From assembly GCA_009779745.1 (NCBI GenBank), contig WRDR01000005.1, positions 1 through 64,000 of the forward strand: 64,000 nucleotides of DNA, read 5' to 3'. A program made the translations under genes and the position numbers. Below the pieces are notes generated by a model. It ran no database searches and was not told the origin of the DNA. It was given only the letters and a program-made list of their open reading frames with translations. Source of the stretch: Alphaproteobacteria bacterium (lineage in GTDB: Bacteria > Pseudomonadota > Alphaproteobacteria > UBA9219). Shown piece by piece: positions 41,162-49,743 of the stretch (positions are counted from its first letter, which is position 1; each line of letters starts with the position of its first letter).

Positions 41162-41602
41162 ATGAAAACACCTTCCGATATAAAAAAAGACTTTGTCCAA
41201 TCGGCAAAAGAAATTGCTTCAAGCATCAAAAATAAGGCGGACTTAGAAAATCCTAAGATTGCGATGGCACTGGCAGCAACGCTGGTTGTAGCATCGGCTT
41301 TGATGCTGCTGAGCAGCCCTGATACTGCGGTTGCGGCAACAGAGACATTGAGAGAGGGCCTGTCTCTTACCTTGACTCATGGGGTAACGCTTACGGAACA
41401 CGGTATTCTGGATACCGGCATACATTCGTGCCACCCATGCGCAAATGCGATAGGACATACAGATATTGGCGGAGGAATTTTTAATTTTGGGAATTTTAAT
41501 GAAACTGAGCTGTTTAATGGAACAACGATAGAGGAATATCTGCGTACAGCGGAAAGAACGGTATTTGCTCCCACTTTTAATCCCTCTCTTACCCTCGCCT
41601 AG
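41162..41602 (+). CDS. Membrane-anchored small protein of unknown function
   Basis: A 146-residue protein beginning at ATG 41162, seven bases after AAGGTAG; the ATG at 41156 is too close to that site. A cytoplasmic basic N-terminus (about 35 residues) is followed by a single hydrophobic helix (IAMALAATLVVASALMLLSS) and a periplasmic part with the motif HSCHPCANAIGH, a possible metal- or haem-like ligand set (C-H-P-C), and a Gly/Phe/Asn stretch (GGGIFNFGNFNETELFNGT). No family is recognised. It is convergent with metA, seven bases apart. Confidence 0.55.
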   Translation: MKTPSDIKKDFVQSAKEIASSIKNKADLENPKIAMALAATLVVASALMLLSSPDTAVAATETLREGLSLTLTHGVTLTEHGILDTGIHSCHPCANAIGHTDIGGGIFNFGNFNETELFNGTTIEEYLRTAERTVFAPTFNPSLTLA

Positions 41603-41608
41603 ATCCTA

Positions 41609-42646
41609 CTACCTCACCACATGAGGCTTAGGTATTTGCGCAAGGTCATACGGTGTTGCCTGATACACTAAATGCACCCAGTTCGAGTACATGCTTGCAC
41701 ACGGTCTCCATAAATTAATAGGCTCTTCATTAGGATTATCGTCCGGAAAATAATTCGCAGGCAGTCTCGCCGATTTAGATATTTTATTCTCCGCACCCGC
41801 TTTATTTCTCACATTTCTTTGTACAGGCTTTTCTGCTGCTGCTACTGCGCTGTCTCTGATGTACTCTTTTTTCAGCGTATCCGTATCGTACTCCGGATGC
41901 GCCAGAACATATACTCTTTTCGGATACAAATCCGCCCCCCTCTTCCCGGATTCTACTATTACATTTGGCCCCATTTCATATGAATCCGCTGCTATCTCCA
42001 GCTCTTTGCATGTTGCAATGTCTTTTCTGTTAGGCGTTTTCCACCTTGAAACAGGCATGAAAAATACATCTGCAAATCCGAATAATAGCCTTGTTTTATC
42101 GCTTGCTACTCTGTGAGGATATACTCCCCACAATTTCTTCTCTTGCTTATAACTGTTTATATCATGAAAATGCTTCATTGCCGCTTTTGCACCCCAGCAC
42201 AAAAATAATGACGACAGCGCATTAGTTTCCGTCCAATCCAGTATCTTTGTTATTTCTTCCCATATATCTTCTTGTTCTACTCTGTCTTTAAGGGCATTCA
42301 CTCCGGTTATAATCACACCGTCATATTTGTTGTTTTTTATCTCGCTCCACGAGCTGTAAAACTTATTTACATGCTCCGCAGGCGTGTTTTTCGTCTGCTT
42401 TCCTTTTCTTACTGCTTCAATGTAAGAATCTGTAGCTGCAAAAGTTAATTTTACTTGCAGCGGCGTATATCCCAGCCAGCAAGACAGTTGTCTTTCCGTA
42501 GTTTGTTTTTCTGCCATAAGGTTTATTATGGCTATTTCCAGCGGTCTGATGTCCTGCTTGTTTGCGATAGTCTCTTCAACAGCACTCAACGAGCCTACGG
42601 ACGGCAAAAACGGATGTACACTTTCAGATCTAACTATTACAGGCAT
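41609..42646 (-). CDS. metA: Homoserine O-acyltransferase MetA
   Basis: A 345-residue protein starting at ATG 42646 after AAGGAGAAG. Family motifs: MPVIVRS at the N-terminus, LNLMAEKQ-type ALxxLNLMPxK equivalent (AIINLMAEKQTTERQL), the substrate loop IITGVNAL (TGAPVE in typical MetA), the nucleophile Cys in SLFLCWGAKAAMKHF, and HPEYD. MetA activates homoserine with acetyl- or succinyl-CoA for methionine synthesis. The TGAP(V/L)E loop is unusually diverged and the C-terminus carries an extra Asn/Pro-rich region, so acyl-donor choice cannot be read. It is divergent from the giant radical-SAM gene. Confidence 0.85.
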   Translation of the reverse strand: MPVIVRSESVHPFLPSVGSLSAVEETIANKQDIRPLEIAIINLMAEKQTTERQLSCWLGYTPLQVKLTFAATDSYIEAVRKGKQTKNTPAEHVNKFYSSWSEIKNNKYDGVIITGVNALKDRVEQEDIWEEITKILDWTETNALSSLFLCWGAKAAMKHFHDINSYKQEKKLWGVYPHRVASDKTRLLFGFADVFFMPVSRWKTPNRKDIATCKELEIAADSYEMGPNVIVESGKRGADLYPKRVYVLAHPEYDTDTLKKEYIRDSAVAAAEKPVQRNVRNKAGAENKISKSARLPANYFPDDNPNEEPINLWRPCASMYSNWVHLVYQATPYDLAQIPKPHVVR

Positions 42647-42862
42647 ATCTTTCTTCTCCTTATTACGGCTATTGAATCTAGCTAATAACCCCCAAAAGTC
42701 CAGTCTAATCTGCACAAAAACTTTTTAAGTGCTTTGCTGCAAAAACACTTGTATTAACTATATTAAAATGTTTTAACTAAAAAAGCTGTAGAAAATTATA
42801 ATTCTAATTAAATATTGCTTATTTTTTCATTCATTTTTATTTAAGAAATAGGATATTTTAAT

Positions 42863-45800
42863 ATGTACCTCTGCTGGACAGGAGCTAGAGCCTCCGACAT
42901 AAGATATACGGGCAGCCTCTTTAAGGGTTCCTTCACGATATACGGAGACAACCGTAACGGTAATATTGCTTACTGTAATAATAACCCTGAAAGGCTTAAT
43001 CATAATATTTTTCACCCAGAAGCACAAGACTTTATAATAGAACGTCAGCTTGAATTGATTGAACGAGAGCCTGACTGCCGTTTTATGGCGTATGCTGCGA
43101 AATATGCCTATATCCAACCCAAAAGTATAATTGAGCGGACAGTTTGCCTTAATGACGAACAGTTATTGGAACAGCTTGACTACAAAATAATATTCAAAAA
43201 GTTCGCATCGGACACAATCCGCTCAATAGAATATGACGTACAACAAGGTAAAAAATTGTCTTCGTCCAAGTTCCTGAAAGATATACTAGCCAAAGGTTCC
43301 CGTGCGGTTGTACAAAACCCGGACTCGCAAGGAGGACTCGGCACGTTCTTAATTGATGCGTCAAATACCGCTATTCTTGATACGTTAAGCCGAGACACAG
43401 AGTTTCTTGTTTCAAAATACATTGAGAACAATATACCGGTAAATGCTCATTGCGTTATCTATGATAAACATAGTTTGTACCTTCCGCCCTCAGTGCAGAT
43501 TATACAAAACAAAGATAATCATCTTTTGTACAGCGGATCCGATTACATTGCCTATAGAGACATCCCTTTGGAGGCAACCCGTAAATTTGCAGAGCAGCTT
43601 GAATTGATATGCGATAAACTGCAAAAAGCCGGCTATCGCGGAGTTATAGGTTTTGATGCTATTGTTTCTCGTAACGATGTTTTTATCTGCGAGGCAAACC
43701 CTCGTTTTCAGAGTTCTACTCCTCCTCTTAACCGCGCATTACACGACAAAGGTCTGCCCAGCGTTCAGCACTTAAACCTTGAGGCATTCGGCATAATGGA
43801 AGCTGCTCCATACAAAGTTCCGTACAGCCATTATGTTTTTATGAACGAGTTTAACGGTATTCACGCAAAACACGTAATGGATAACGCTGCCCTTTCATGG
43901 GAAAGCTCTAGTGACGGATTTATAGCAGGACAGCCTACAGAAGACCATGCCTATTTGTTCAATATGATATTTGATACTCAGATATGCTATGTGGACAGCT
44001 TTAATTTCAGTGCAAACCTTCACCCTGCCCTTGATGCTCCGCTGGCTGAGTGGCATAATACCATAACGGACACATCAGATTTATCCGCTATAAAAATATC
44101 GCTCGTAAATCAAGGAGTGATTGTTTCGGAAAATGCAAAAAAGTTTCTTTCGAGAAACTTTGAATATGAAAAATATTTTAATCTGGACTTGCTGCTGAAT
44201 GAGCAATTCTTTGTTAACTGCCCTGTTGCCAATAAGTTCGCAAGCATATCTCCGTTTGTTCTGGATTGCAATCAGGACACGGAGCTTTTCGTATCGTATT
44301 ACGGCAAAGTTTTGTTTGATAAAGTAGACTTTGTTCCAAAGCCTGTCCTGCCTATATCTATTACGTCAAACGGCGTTGATATGTACGATATAGCCTTTTT
44401 CTCTACCGACAGATTGAGATTGCAGCACTCTACTGTTTGTGTTTTTAACCAAGCATCAAAAGGTTGTACTTTTTGTGAAACATCTCTACATAACTTAGAT
44501 TTAGATTTTGACGAGCAGGATATTATGGAAACCATAGATGCTGTTTTTTCGCTGGAGCCTCTGCCTTTCAGACACATAATGATAGGCGGAAAATCAGACA
44601 CAAGTAATAAAGGCAAGCAAATCATACTGAATATGTGCGCGAAAATCAGAAGTTATGATGCGCATATGCCTATATACTTAATGTGTCTGCCGCCGAAAAA
44701 TCTGTCGGACATAGACGATTATTATAATGCGGGAGTTACTGAATTCGGATTTAACCCTGAGACATTTGACAGAGATATCGCAAAACGCATAATGCCCGGA
44801 AAAGGCAAGATACCGTTTGAGCAGTATCTTGATGCTTTGAAATATGCTTCCGGTTTGTGCAAGGAAAAAGGAGACGTAAAAGCCGCTTTCATCGTAGGGT
44901 TAGAGCCTCGTGAATCTCTTTTGCAAGGCGTGGAAGCAGTGTGCAAAGCAGGAGCAGCACCGATTTTATCTGCGTTCAGACCTGTGCCCGGAACTCCGAT
45001 GGAGCATGTAGTGCCTCTAAGCTCTGAGGAGTTTTCGGACATAGCTAAAAAGGCGCAGCAAATCGCCGATAAGTATGGATTGTCATTAGGACCAAACTGT
45101 GTTCCTTGCCAAAACAATACTCTGAACATTGTTCCTTCAATGCCAAAGCAGCAGCTTCTGCCTCAGCAGCTATTTGCCGCTGCTAAAGAGGCATCCTTTG
45201 ATTTACGCAAATTAACCAAAGAAATAAGAGCAAAAACTCCTCCGATATATATGCCTCCTGCACAGGCATGGCAGCAAGAAACCACAACTCTTTTAGTACT
45301 GGCTGGCGGAAGCTGCCGTTTTAAAGAAAAGAATTTCTGCACTATGTGCGATTACGGCTATGGAGAACCTATCAAAGCATCTGAAATTGAAAAGCAGCTG
45401 GACTCTGTGTTTTCCGCATTGAAACAACCTATAAAGGATTTAGTGCTTCTCACATCAGGCAGTTTTCTTGATACTAAACAAATATCCAGAGATGTACTTT
45501 TTGAAACACTGAGATACGTCAAGCGCTTCGAGTGTGAAGCCATTATATTTGAAACACATTATGCGACCGTAAACAAAAGCATTTTGCAAGAATTGAAAGA
45601 ACATTGCGGTAATGCGGAGATTGTTATTGAACTGGGACTGGAATCCGCAGATGAGCATGTGCTTAAAAATTGCTTGAATAAGCCCATCGTGCTGAAACAG
45701 TTGGAAGAAAAAGTACGCCTTATCAAAGAAAACGGCTGCTACTTTAGTTTGAACGTACTTTTCGGAGCACCTTTCCTCACACCTTCTCAGCAAATTGACG

Positions 45801-47521
45801 ATACCGTTAAAACAATAGAGTACGCAGCAAACCTCGGCGCATACAAGATAGTTGTCTTCCCAATCAACATCAAAGAAAGTTCTGTGGTTGGGTATTTGCA
45901 TAAGCAAGGGAAATATACTGCTCCGTCTCTTTCAGGACTTGCAGAGGTTTTAAGAAAAATATCTGACGAAAGTTTAGGCAGGATTAAGTTTTCGTGGTAC
46001 GGAGACAGGCAGAAAAAGGGTATGGCTTTGTACGCTATACCGCCTGAGTACGACGAGGATACGTTCAGGCTGTTAGAGGACGTTATGCAAACGGAAAGCA
46101 TTGCGGAAAGAAGAAACCTAGTTGACAAATTCTTTTCTAAGGCAGAGGAAGAAAAGGAAATAAAAGATGCGGCAAAAATAACAAGACATGTTATTGACAA
46201 CCGACACAGCACAAGACACTTTGATCCGAACTTTTACTTGGGTCGTTCTATGATTGAGTCATTGCTGGATGCTGCGCGAAAAGCCCCGTCATCAAAAAAC
46301 AGTCAGCCTTGGAGGTTCTATATTATAAATAACCGCCAACAGATTAACAGCCTGGCGGAAAAAATGTTGCAGCTGAACGAAACAAGCACTGACAAAAAAT
46401 TCATTGACCGCCCTTCTATATCGGCAATTAACAATGCTTCCGCAGTAGTATTTGCTCTGCATAAAAAGAGTGTTAAAGCAATGTCTGAAAGGGGAGACGT
46501 TTTTGCTATAGGTATGGCGACTGAAAATATGCTCATTCAGGCTGCTGCAGAAGGCATTGATTCTCTGGTACTGATGGATCCCCTGGCAAGGCATAACGAA
46601 ATAAAAGAGTTTGTCGGCTTACCTCTGGATTTTGAAGCAATTATCCTATTAGGCAAAGAACGTTCAGACAACCAATACCATGTAAACAAAAAGAGCTTAG
46701 ACAACATCGTTATAAAAAGAGAACTAAGTACATACGTTATTCCACCAATGCTACAGATAGACGACATAGTTATAAAAAAAGAAATAAATACATACTTTAT
46801 TAAAGCAATGTCACAGATTGAAAATATGTTTGATTCCTCGTTTTCACCTGTAAACACAATTATAGGCAAACTGATACTTGATACCTCCTTTGATACTCCG
46901 GAAACATCTGTCAACAAGATGCGGAAATTAGCGGAATATGTTTCAGAGTACGATATTAAACAATTTGTTTTTGAAGTGCCTCACCATAGCATGATTACAG
47001 ACACTCTGCTGCAAGAGTTAAAAACAAAATTCGGCAAGCGTTGCGAGGTAATATTAGGAATGAAAATAGACTATAGCGATATGACAGGGCAGAAAACCAT
47101 TTTGCAGCGTATAGCAAGTTATGGTTTTTACAACTCTTTGAATATAAGCTTAGAACAACGACCTGATACGGTTGTCAGCACAATAAAATATGCGAACAGC
47201 CTCGGTGCCGCCAGCCTGCTTATCTTTCCCGAGAAAAGAGATAACCCTGCTATAACATATTTGTATGAAACAGGAAAATATACTCCTCCGTCTTATAAGT
47301 ATATACTGTCAATTTTAAGAAACGTACCAGACGACTGTTTGCCTTGGCTTTTTGTTTCTCGCTACGGACAAAACGGTATAAACTTTGATGGTGTTATAGC
47401 ACCGGAGATACAGCCTGAATATGTAAACATTTTAAATGAGTTCATGCAAGCTCCTCACGAAAGCGGTCCGCGCAGGAAAATTATTGATGAGTTCTTTGCC
47501 AGAGAAGAGATGCGCGCCTAA
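42863..47521 (+). CDS. Five-part fusion: ATP-grasp, two radical-SAM domains, nitroreductase, degenerate radical-SAM half
   Basis: This is a 1,552-residue cytoplasmic protein. Residues about 100-310 form an ATP-grasp fold (Gly loop VVQNPDSQGGLG, IGFDAIV, metal/ATP motif CEANPRFQ at 276-283). About 320-500 is an unassigned domain. The first radical-SAM domain (about 515-760) has Cys 526, 535, 538 (Cx8CxxC); the second (about 800-1095) has Cys 818, 826, 829 (Cx7CxxC), resembling the RaSEA/Elp3-like group. A nitroreductase-type flavin domain spans about 1106-1265 (RHSTRHF, PSSKNSQPW). A tandem repeat of about 21 residues (1280-1320) precedes a cysteine-poor copy of the C-terminal half of the second radical-SAM domain (1335-1545). 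The likely job is multistep modification or ligation of a peptide or amino acid; no substrate is evident. No comparable fusion is known to me. Confidence 0.85.
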   Translation: MYLCWTGARASDIRYTGSLFKGSFTIYGDNRNGNIAYCNNNPERLNHNIFHPEAQDFIIERQLELIEREPDCRFMAYAAKYAYIQPKSIIERTVCLNDEQLLEQLDYKIIFKKFASDTIRSIEYDVQQGKKLSSSKFLKDILAKGSRAVVQNPDSQGGLGTFLIDASNTAILDTLSRDTEFLVSKYIENNIPVNAHCVIYDKHSLYLPPSVQIIQNKDNHLLYSGSDYIAYRDIPLEATRKFAEQLELICDKLQKAGYRGVIGFDAIVSRNDVFICEANPRFQSSTPPLNRALHDKGLPSVQHLNLEAFGIMEAAPYKVPYSHYVFMNEFNGIHAKHVMDNAALSWESSSDGFIAGQPTEDHAYLFNMIFDTQICYVDSFNFSANLHPALDAPLAEWHNTITDTSDLSAIKISLVNQGVIVSENAKKFLSRNFEYEKYFNLDLLLNEQFFVNCPVANKFASISPFVLDCNQDTELFVSYYGKVLFDKVDFVPKPVLPISITSNGVDMYDIAFFSTDRLRLQHSTVCVFNQASKGCTFCETSLHNLDLDFDEQDIMETIDAVFSLEPLPFRHIMIGGKSDTSNKGKQIILNMCAKIRSYDAHMPIYLMCLPPKNLSDIDDYYNAGVTEFGFNPETFDRDIAKRIMPGKGKIPFEQYLDALKYASGLCKEKGDVKAAFIVGLEPRESLLQGVEAVCKAGAAPILSAFRPVPGTPMEHVVPLSSEEFSDIAKKAQQIADKYGLSLGPNCVPCQNNTLNIVPSMPKQQLLPQQLFAAAKEASFDLRKLTKEIRAKTPPIYMPPAQAWQQETTTLLVLAGGSCRFKEKNFCTMCDYGYGEPIKASEIEKQLDSVFSALKQPIKDLVLLTSGSFLDTKQISRDVLFETLRYVKRFECEAIIFETHYATVNKSILQELKEHCGNAEIVIELGLESADEHVLKNCLNKPIVLKQLEEKVRLIKENGCYFSLNVLFGAPFLTPSQQIDDTVKTIEYAANLGAYKIVVFPINIKESSVVGYLHKQGKYTAPSLSGLAEVLRKISDESLGRIKFSWYGDRQKKGMALYAIPPEYDEDTFRLLEDVMQTESIAERRNLVDKFFSKAEEEKEIKDAAKITRHVIDNRHSTRHFDPNFYLGRSMIESLLDAARKAPSSKNSQPWRFYIINNRQQINSLAEKMLQLNETSTDKKFIDRPSISAINNASAVVFALHKKSVKAMSERGDVFAIGMATENMLIQAAAEGIDSLVLMDPLARHNEIKEFVGLPLDFEAIILLGKERSDNQYHVNKKSLDNIVIKRELSTYVIPPMLQIDDIVIKKEINTYFIKAMSQIENMFDSSFSPVNTIIGKLILDTSFDTPETSVNKMRKLAEYVSEYDIKQFVFEVPHHSMITDTLLQELKTKFGKRCEVILGMKIDYSDMTGQKTILQRIASYGFYNSLNISLEQRPDTVVSTIKYANSLGAASLLIFPEKRDNPAITYLYETGKYTPPSYKYILSILRNVPDDCLPWLFVSRYGQNGINFDGVIAPEIQPEYVNILNEFMQAPHESGPRRKIIDEFFAREEMRA

Positions 47522-47569
47522 AAATAGCTATTTACTTGTTTTATAGAGTTATGCTACATTTGCGCACCT

Positions 47570-47656
47570 GCGGATGTGGCGGAACTGGTAGACGCGTCAG
47601 GTTTAGGTCCTGGTGGCTGAAAGGCTGTGGGGGTTCGAGTCCCTTCGTCCGCACCA
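47570..47656 (+). tRNA. tRNA-Leu (anticodon TAG)
   Basis: An 87-base class II tRNA: acceptor GCGGATG/CGTCCGC (one G-T), anticodon stem TCAGG/CCTGG with loop TTTAGGT giving TAG, a long variable arm, T arm GGGGGTTCGAGTCCCTT, discriminator A, CCA. It decodes CUA and probably other CUN codons. Confidence 0.95.
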
Positions 47657-47692
47657 CCCTTCGCTCCTGCGGAGCTTCGGGTGGCAAGCCGC
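47657..47692. repeat. GC-rich palindromic repeat after tRNA-Leu
   Basis: CACCC and GGGTG pair around an internal TTC/TTC loop and a GCTCC/GGAGC stem, followed by GGCAAGCCGCC. The sequence AGCTTCGGGTGGCAAGCCGC resembles AGCTCCGGCGGGCAAGCCCG at 30425-30445. It could serve as a terminator for the tRNA, although no T run follows. Confidence 0.45.
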
Positions 47693-47731
47693 CCTACACT
47701 TAAATTGTATTGTTAAATATAAGGAAAAATT

Positions 47732-49078
47732 ATGTCTATAAAGTTAGTCAATCAAAACGGTTTAAAAAGAGATTTCTCTGTCACTATTCTAAAAAACAGC
47801 ATCATTGCTAAAAAGACTGCGCGTTTAGCTGAGATTGCTAAGAAAGCTAAAATACAGGGCTTCCGCCCGGGCAAGATTCCAGCCCCTATCATAGAACAGC
47901 GTTTCGGCGATGAGGCTTTTTCTCATGCCTTGGACTCTTTGATTCAGTCCTCTATCAGTGAGCTTTATGAGACTCAAAAAATCCGCCCTGCCATGCAGCC
48001 TAAAGTAGAGCTGGCTGATGCTAATGCTGTGCAGGATACTGCTGATATTAAAGACATAGAGATAAAGGTTTCCCTAGAAATACTGCCCTCTGTGACTGTC
48101 AATGACTTCTCTAAGATTTCCATAGAAAAGCCTGTTGCAGAGGTAGCTTCTGACAAGATAGATGATGCTATTTCGAAAATAGCAAAAAGAATGCGCAAGC
48201 CTGAGCCTGTAAAGGATAACCGCACTGCCGTTATGGGCGATATTCTTGTTATAGACTTTGACGGCAGCGTCAACGGTGAAAAGCACGAAGGCATGAAGGC
48301 TGAAAATCATAGACTGGAGCTTGGGACTAAGTCTTTCATCGATACCTTTGAAGACCAGCTTGTGGGAACAAAAGCCGGCGATAAAAAATCTGTGAAAGTT
48401 AAGTTCCCGGACAAATATCATGCTCCTGACCTAGAGGGCAAGGACGCTGTTTTCGAGGTTTCGGTTAAGAAAATTCTGGAACATGCGCCTGTTGAACTCA
48501 ATGATGCTTTAGGAAAAGAACTGGGGTTCCCTAGCATTGACAAGCTGAGGGAAAAAATTTCCGATGACATGAAGGCTGACTATAACAGAATGAGCCGTCT
48601 TGTTGCCAAGCGTTCTCTTATGGACGAGCTGGCTAAGGAGTATGTTTTTGATATTCCGGAGTGTCTTTTGAATTCCGAGTTTTCCGGAATCTGGAGACAG
48701 GTTGAAGAGAGCATGAAAAACAACAGCCTGCCGGCAGAAGACACTGGTAAATCTGAGAAAGAGCTAAGAAAAGAGTACACTGATATTGCAGACAGGCGTA
48801 TTCGTTTAGGGCTTTTGCTTGCTGAAGTTGCAAGGCAGAATAAAATAGAGGTTACTCCGGAAGAGCTGCGTTCTGTTCTTATGAATGAAGTCCGCCGCTT
48901 CCCGGGTCAAGAGCAGAGAGTCATAGATTATTACACTAAGACGCAAGGTGCATTAGAGCGTCTTAAGACTCCTGCTTTAGAAGAAAAGGTTATTGATTTT
49001 ATTCTGGAAAAAGTTGATTTGAAGAATAAGACGGTTTCTTTTGATGAGCTTGTGAAGCTGACAGAGGAGGAAAATTAG
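47732..49078 (+). CDS. tig: Trigger factor
   Basis: A 448-residue ribosome-associated chaperone. The ribosome-binding signature KKAKIQGFRPGKIPAPIIEQ is at about residue 38. The FKBP-type PPIase domain (about 165-245) contains GDILVIDFDGSVNGEKHEGM and FPDKYHAPDLEGKDAVFEVS. The helical C-terminal substrate-binding domain follows. It binds nascent chains at the tunnel exit. Length is normal. The dsbB gene starts on its last base (TAGTG). Confidence 0.96.
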   Translation: MSIKLVNQNGLKRDFSVTILKNSIIAKKTARLAEIAKKAKIQGFRPGKIPAPIIEQRFGDEAFSHALDSLIQSSISELYETQKIRPAMQPKVELADANAVQDTADIKDIEIKVSLEILPSVTVNDFSKISIEKPVAEVASDKIDDAISKIAKRMRKPEPVKDNRTAVMGDILVIDFDGSVNGEKHEGMKAENHRLELGTKSFIDTFEDQLVGTKAGDKKSVKVKFPDKYHAPDLEGKDAVFEVSVKKILEHAPVELNDALGKELGFPSIDKLREKISDDMKADYNRMSRLVAKRSLMDELAKEYVFDIPECLLNSEFSGIWRQVEESMKNNSLPAEDTGKSEKELRKEYTDIADRRIRLGLLLAEVARQNKIEVTPEELRSVLMNEVRRFPGQEQRVIDYYTKTQGALERLKTPALEEKVIDFILEKVDLKNKTVSFDELVKLTEEEN

Positions 49079-49641
49079 TGTGGAGTGTGGAGTTTTGCCG
49101 TAAATGGGGTTCGCTGATTTTGCGAGTCCCCTACTCTTTTATGATACTGCTTTTAACCGGCATTTTTTCTATTTGTTTTGCCTTTGTTTTACAGTACTTT
49201 TTTGACGTAGCTCCTTGTCATCTTTGCCTGCTGCAAAGGTATCCTTTTGTTGCGGTTGCAATTTTTGCATTTATAGGCTTAATAATTCATTATATGCGTA
49301 TCAGTGCGCCTTTAAAGAGAAATATTTGCCTATCTTTGCTGGTTCTGTGCGCTCTTAGTTTCCTTGCAAGTCTGGGGCTTGGCATTTTCCATTCCGGCGT
49401 TGAGCTTAAACTCTGGCAGAGTCCTCTTCAATGTGCTGCGTCAGATGTTTCTTCTCTGTCTATCGATCAAGTCCGGGAAATGCTGATGCAGACAAGTGCC
49501 CCTCGCTGCGATGAAATACGCTGGACTTTCTTAGGGCTGTCTTTGGCTAATTGGAATATTCCTTTCTCTATCTTTATGTTTTTGTTCACTTTGCTGGCAT
49601 TTCTCGTGGAGAAGGGGCTTGCCGCCCGTAGCAAAGCGTAA
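49078..49641 (+). CDS. dsbB: Disulfide bond formation protein DsbB-like
   Basis: A 187-residue inner-membrane protein with four membrane helices. The first periplasmic redox pair is PCHLCLLQRYPF (CxxC at 47 and 50, the DsbB motif with the conserved QR). The second loop holds LQCAASDVSS and APRCDEIRWTFLGLSLANWN. DsbB reoxidises DsbA using quinone. An anaerobe would need an alternative quinone such as menaquinone. The GTG start overlaps the tig stop by one base. The Cys-rich surface proteins encoded in the window are plausible clients. Confidence 0.9.
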   Translation: MWSVEFCRKWGSLILRVPYSFMILLLTGIFSICFAFVLQYFFDVAPCHLCLLQRYPFVAVAIFAFIGLIIHYMRISAPLKRNICLSLLVLCALSFLASLGLGIFHSGVELKLWQSPLQCAASDVSSLSIDQVREMLMQTSAPRCDEIRWTFLGLSLANWNIPFSIFMFLFTLLAFLVEKGLAARSKA

Positions 49642-49647
49642 GGGGGT

Positions 49648-49678
49648 GTATTTCTTTGCCCTTCGGGCAAAGAAATAC
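49648..49678. terminator. Perfect 14-base hairpin after dsbB
   Basis: GTATTTCTTTGCCC (49648-49661) and GGGCAAAGAAATAC (49665-49678) pair perfectly around a three-base TTC loop. It lies seven bases after the dsbB stop. No T run follows, so a canonical Rho-independent terminator is not certain; it may be a mRNA-stabilising or bidirectional hairpin. Confidence 0.55.
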
Positions 49679-49743
49679 TGGGTAGTTTAAGTGCTTTGCA
49701 ACATTAAAAGTTTTTAAAACACTTGGACGCCGCAAAAATTTAC

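Noticed and set aside
42647-42715. In-frame 23-codon extension or leader peptide before metA
   Set aside because: The extension has no family similarity and ATG 42646 has a strong ribosome binding site; no attenuator structure is evident.
42716-42862. SAM riboswitch upstream of metA
   Set aside because: I looked for SAM-I or SAM-II-like conserved stretches and saw none; only an AT-rich leader with one hairpin.
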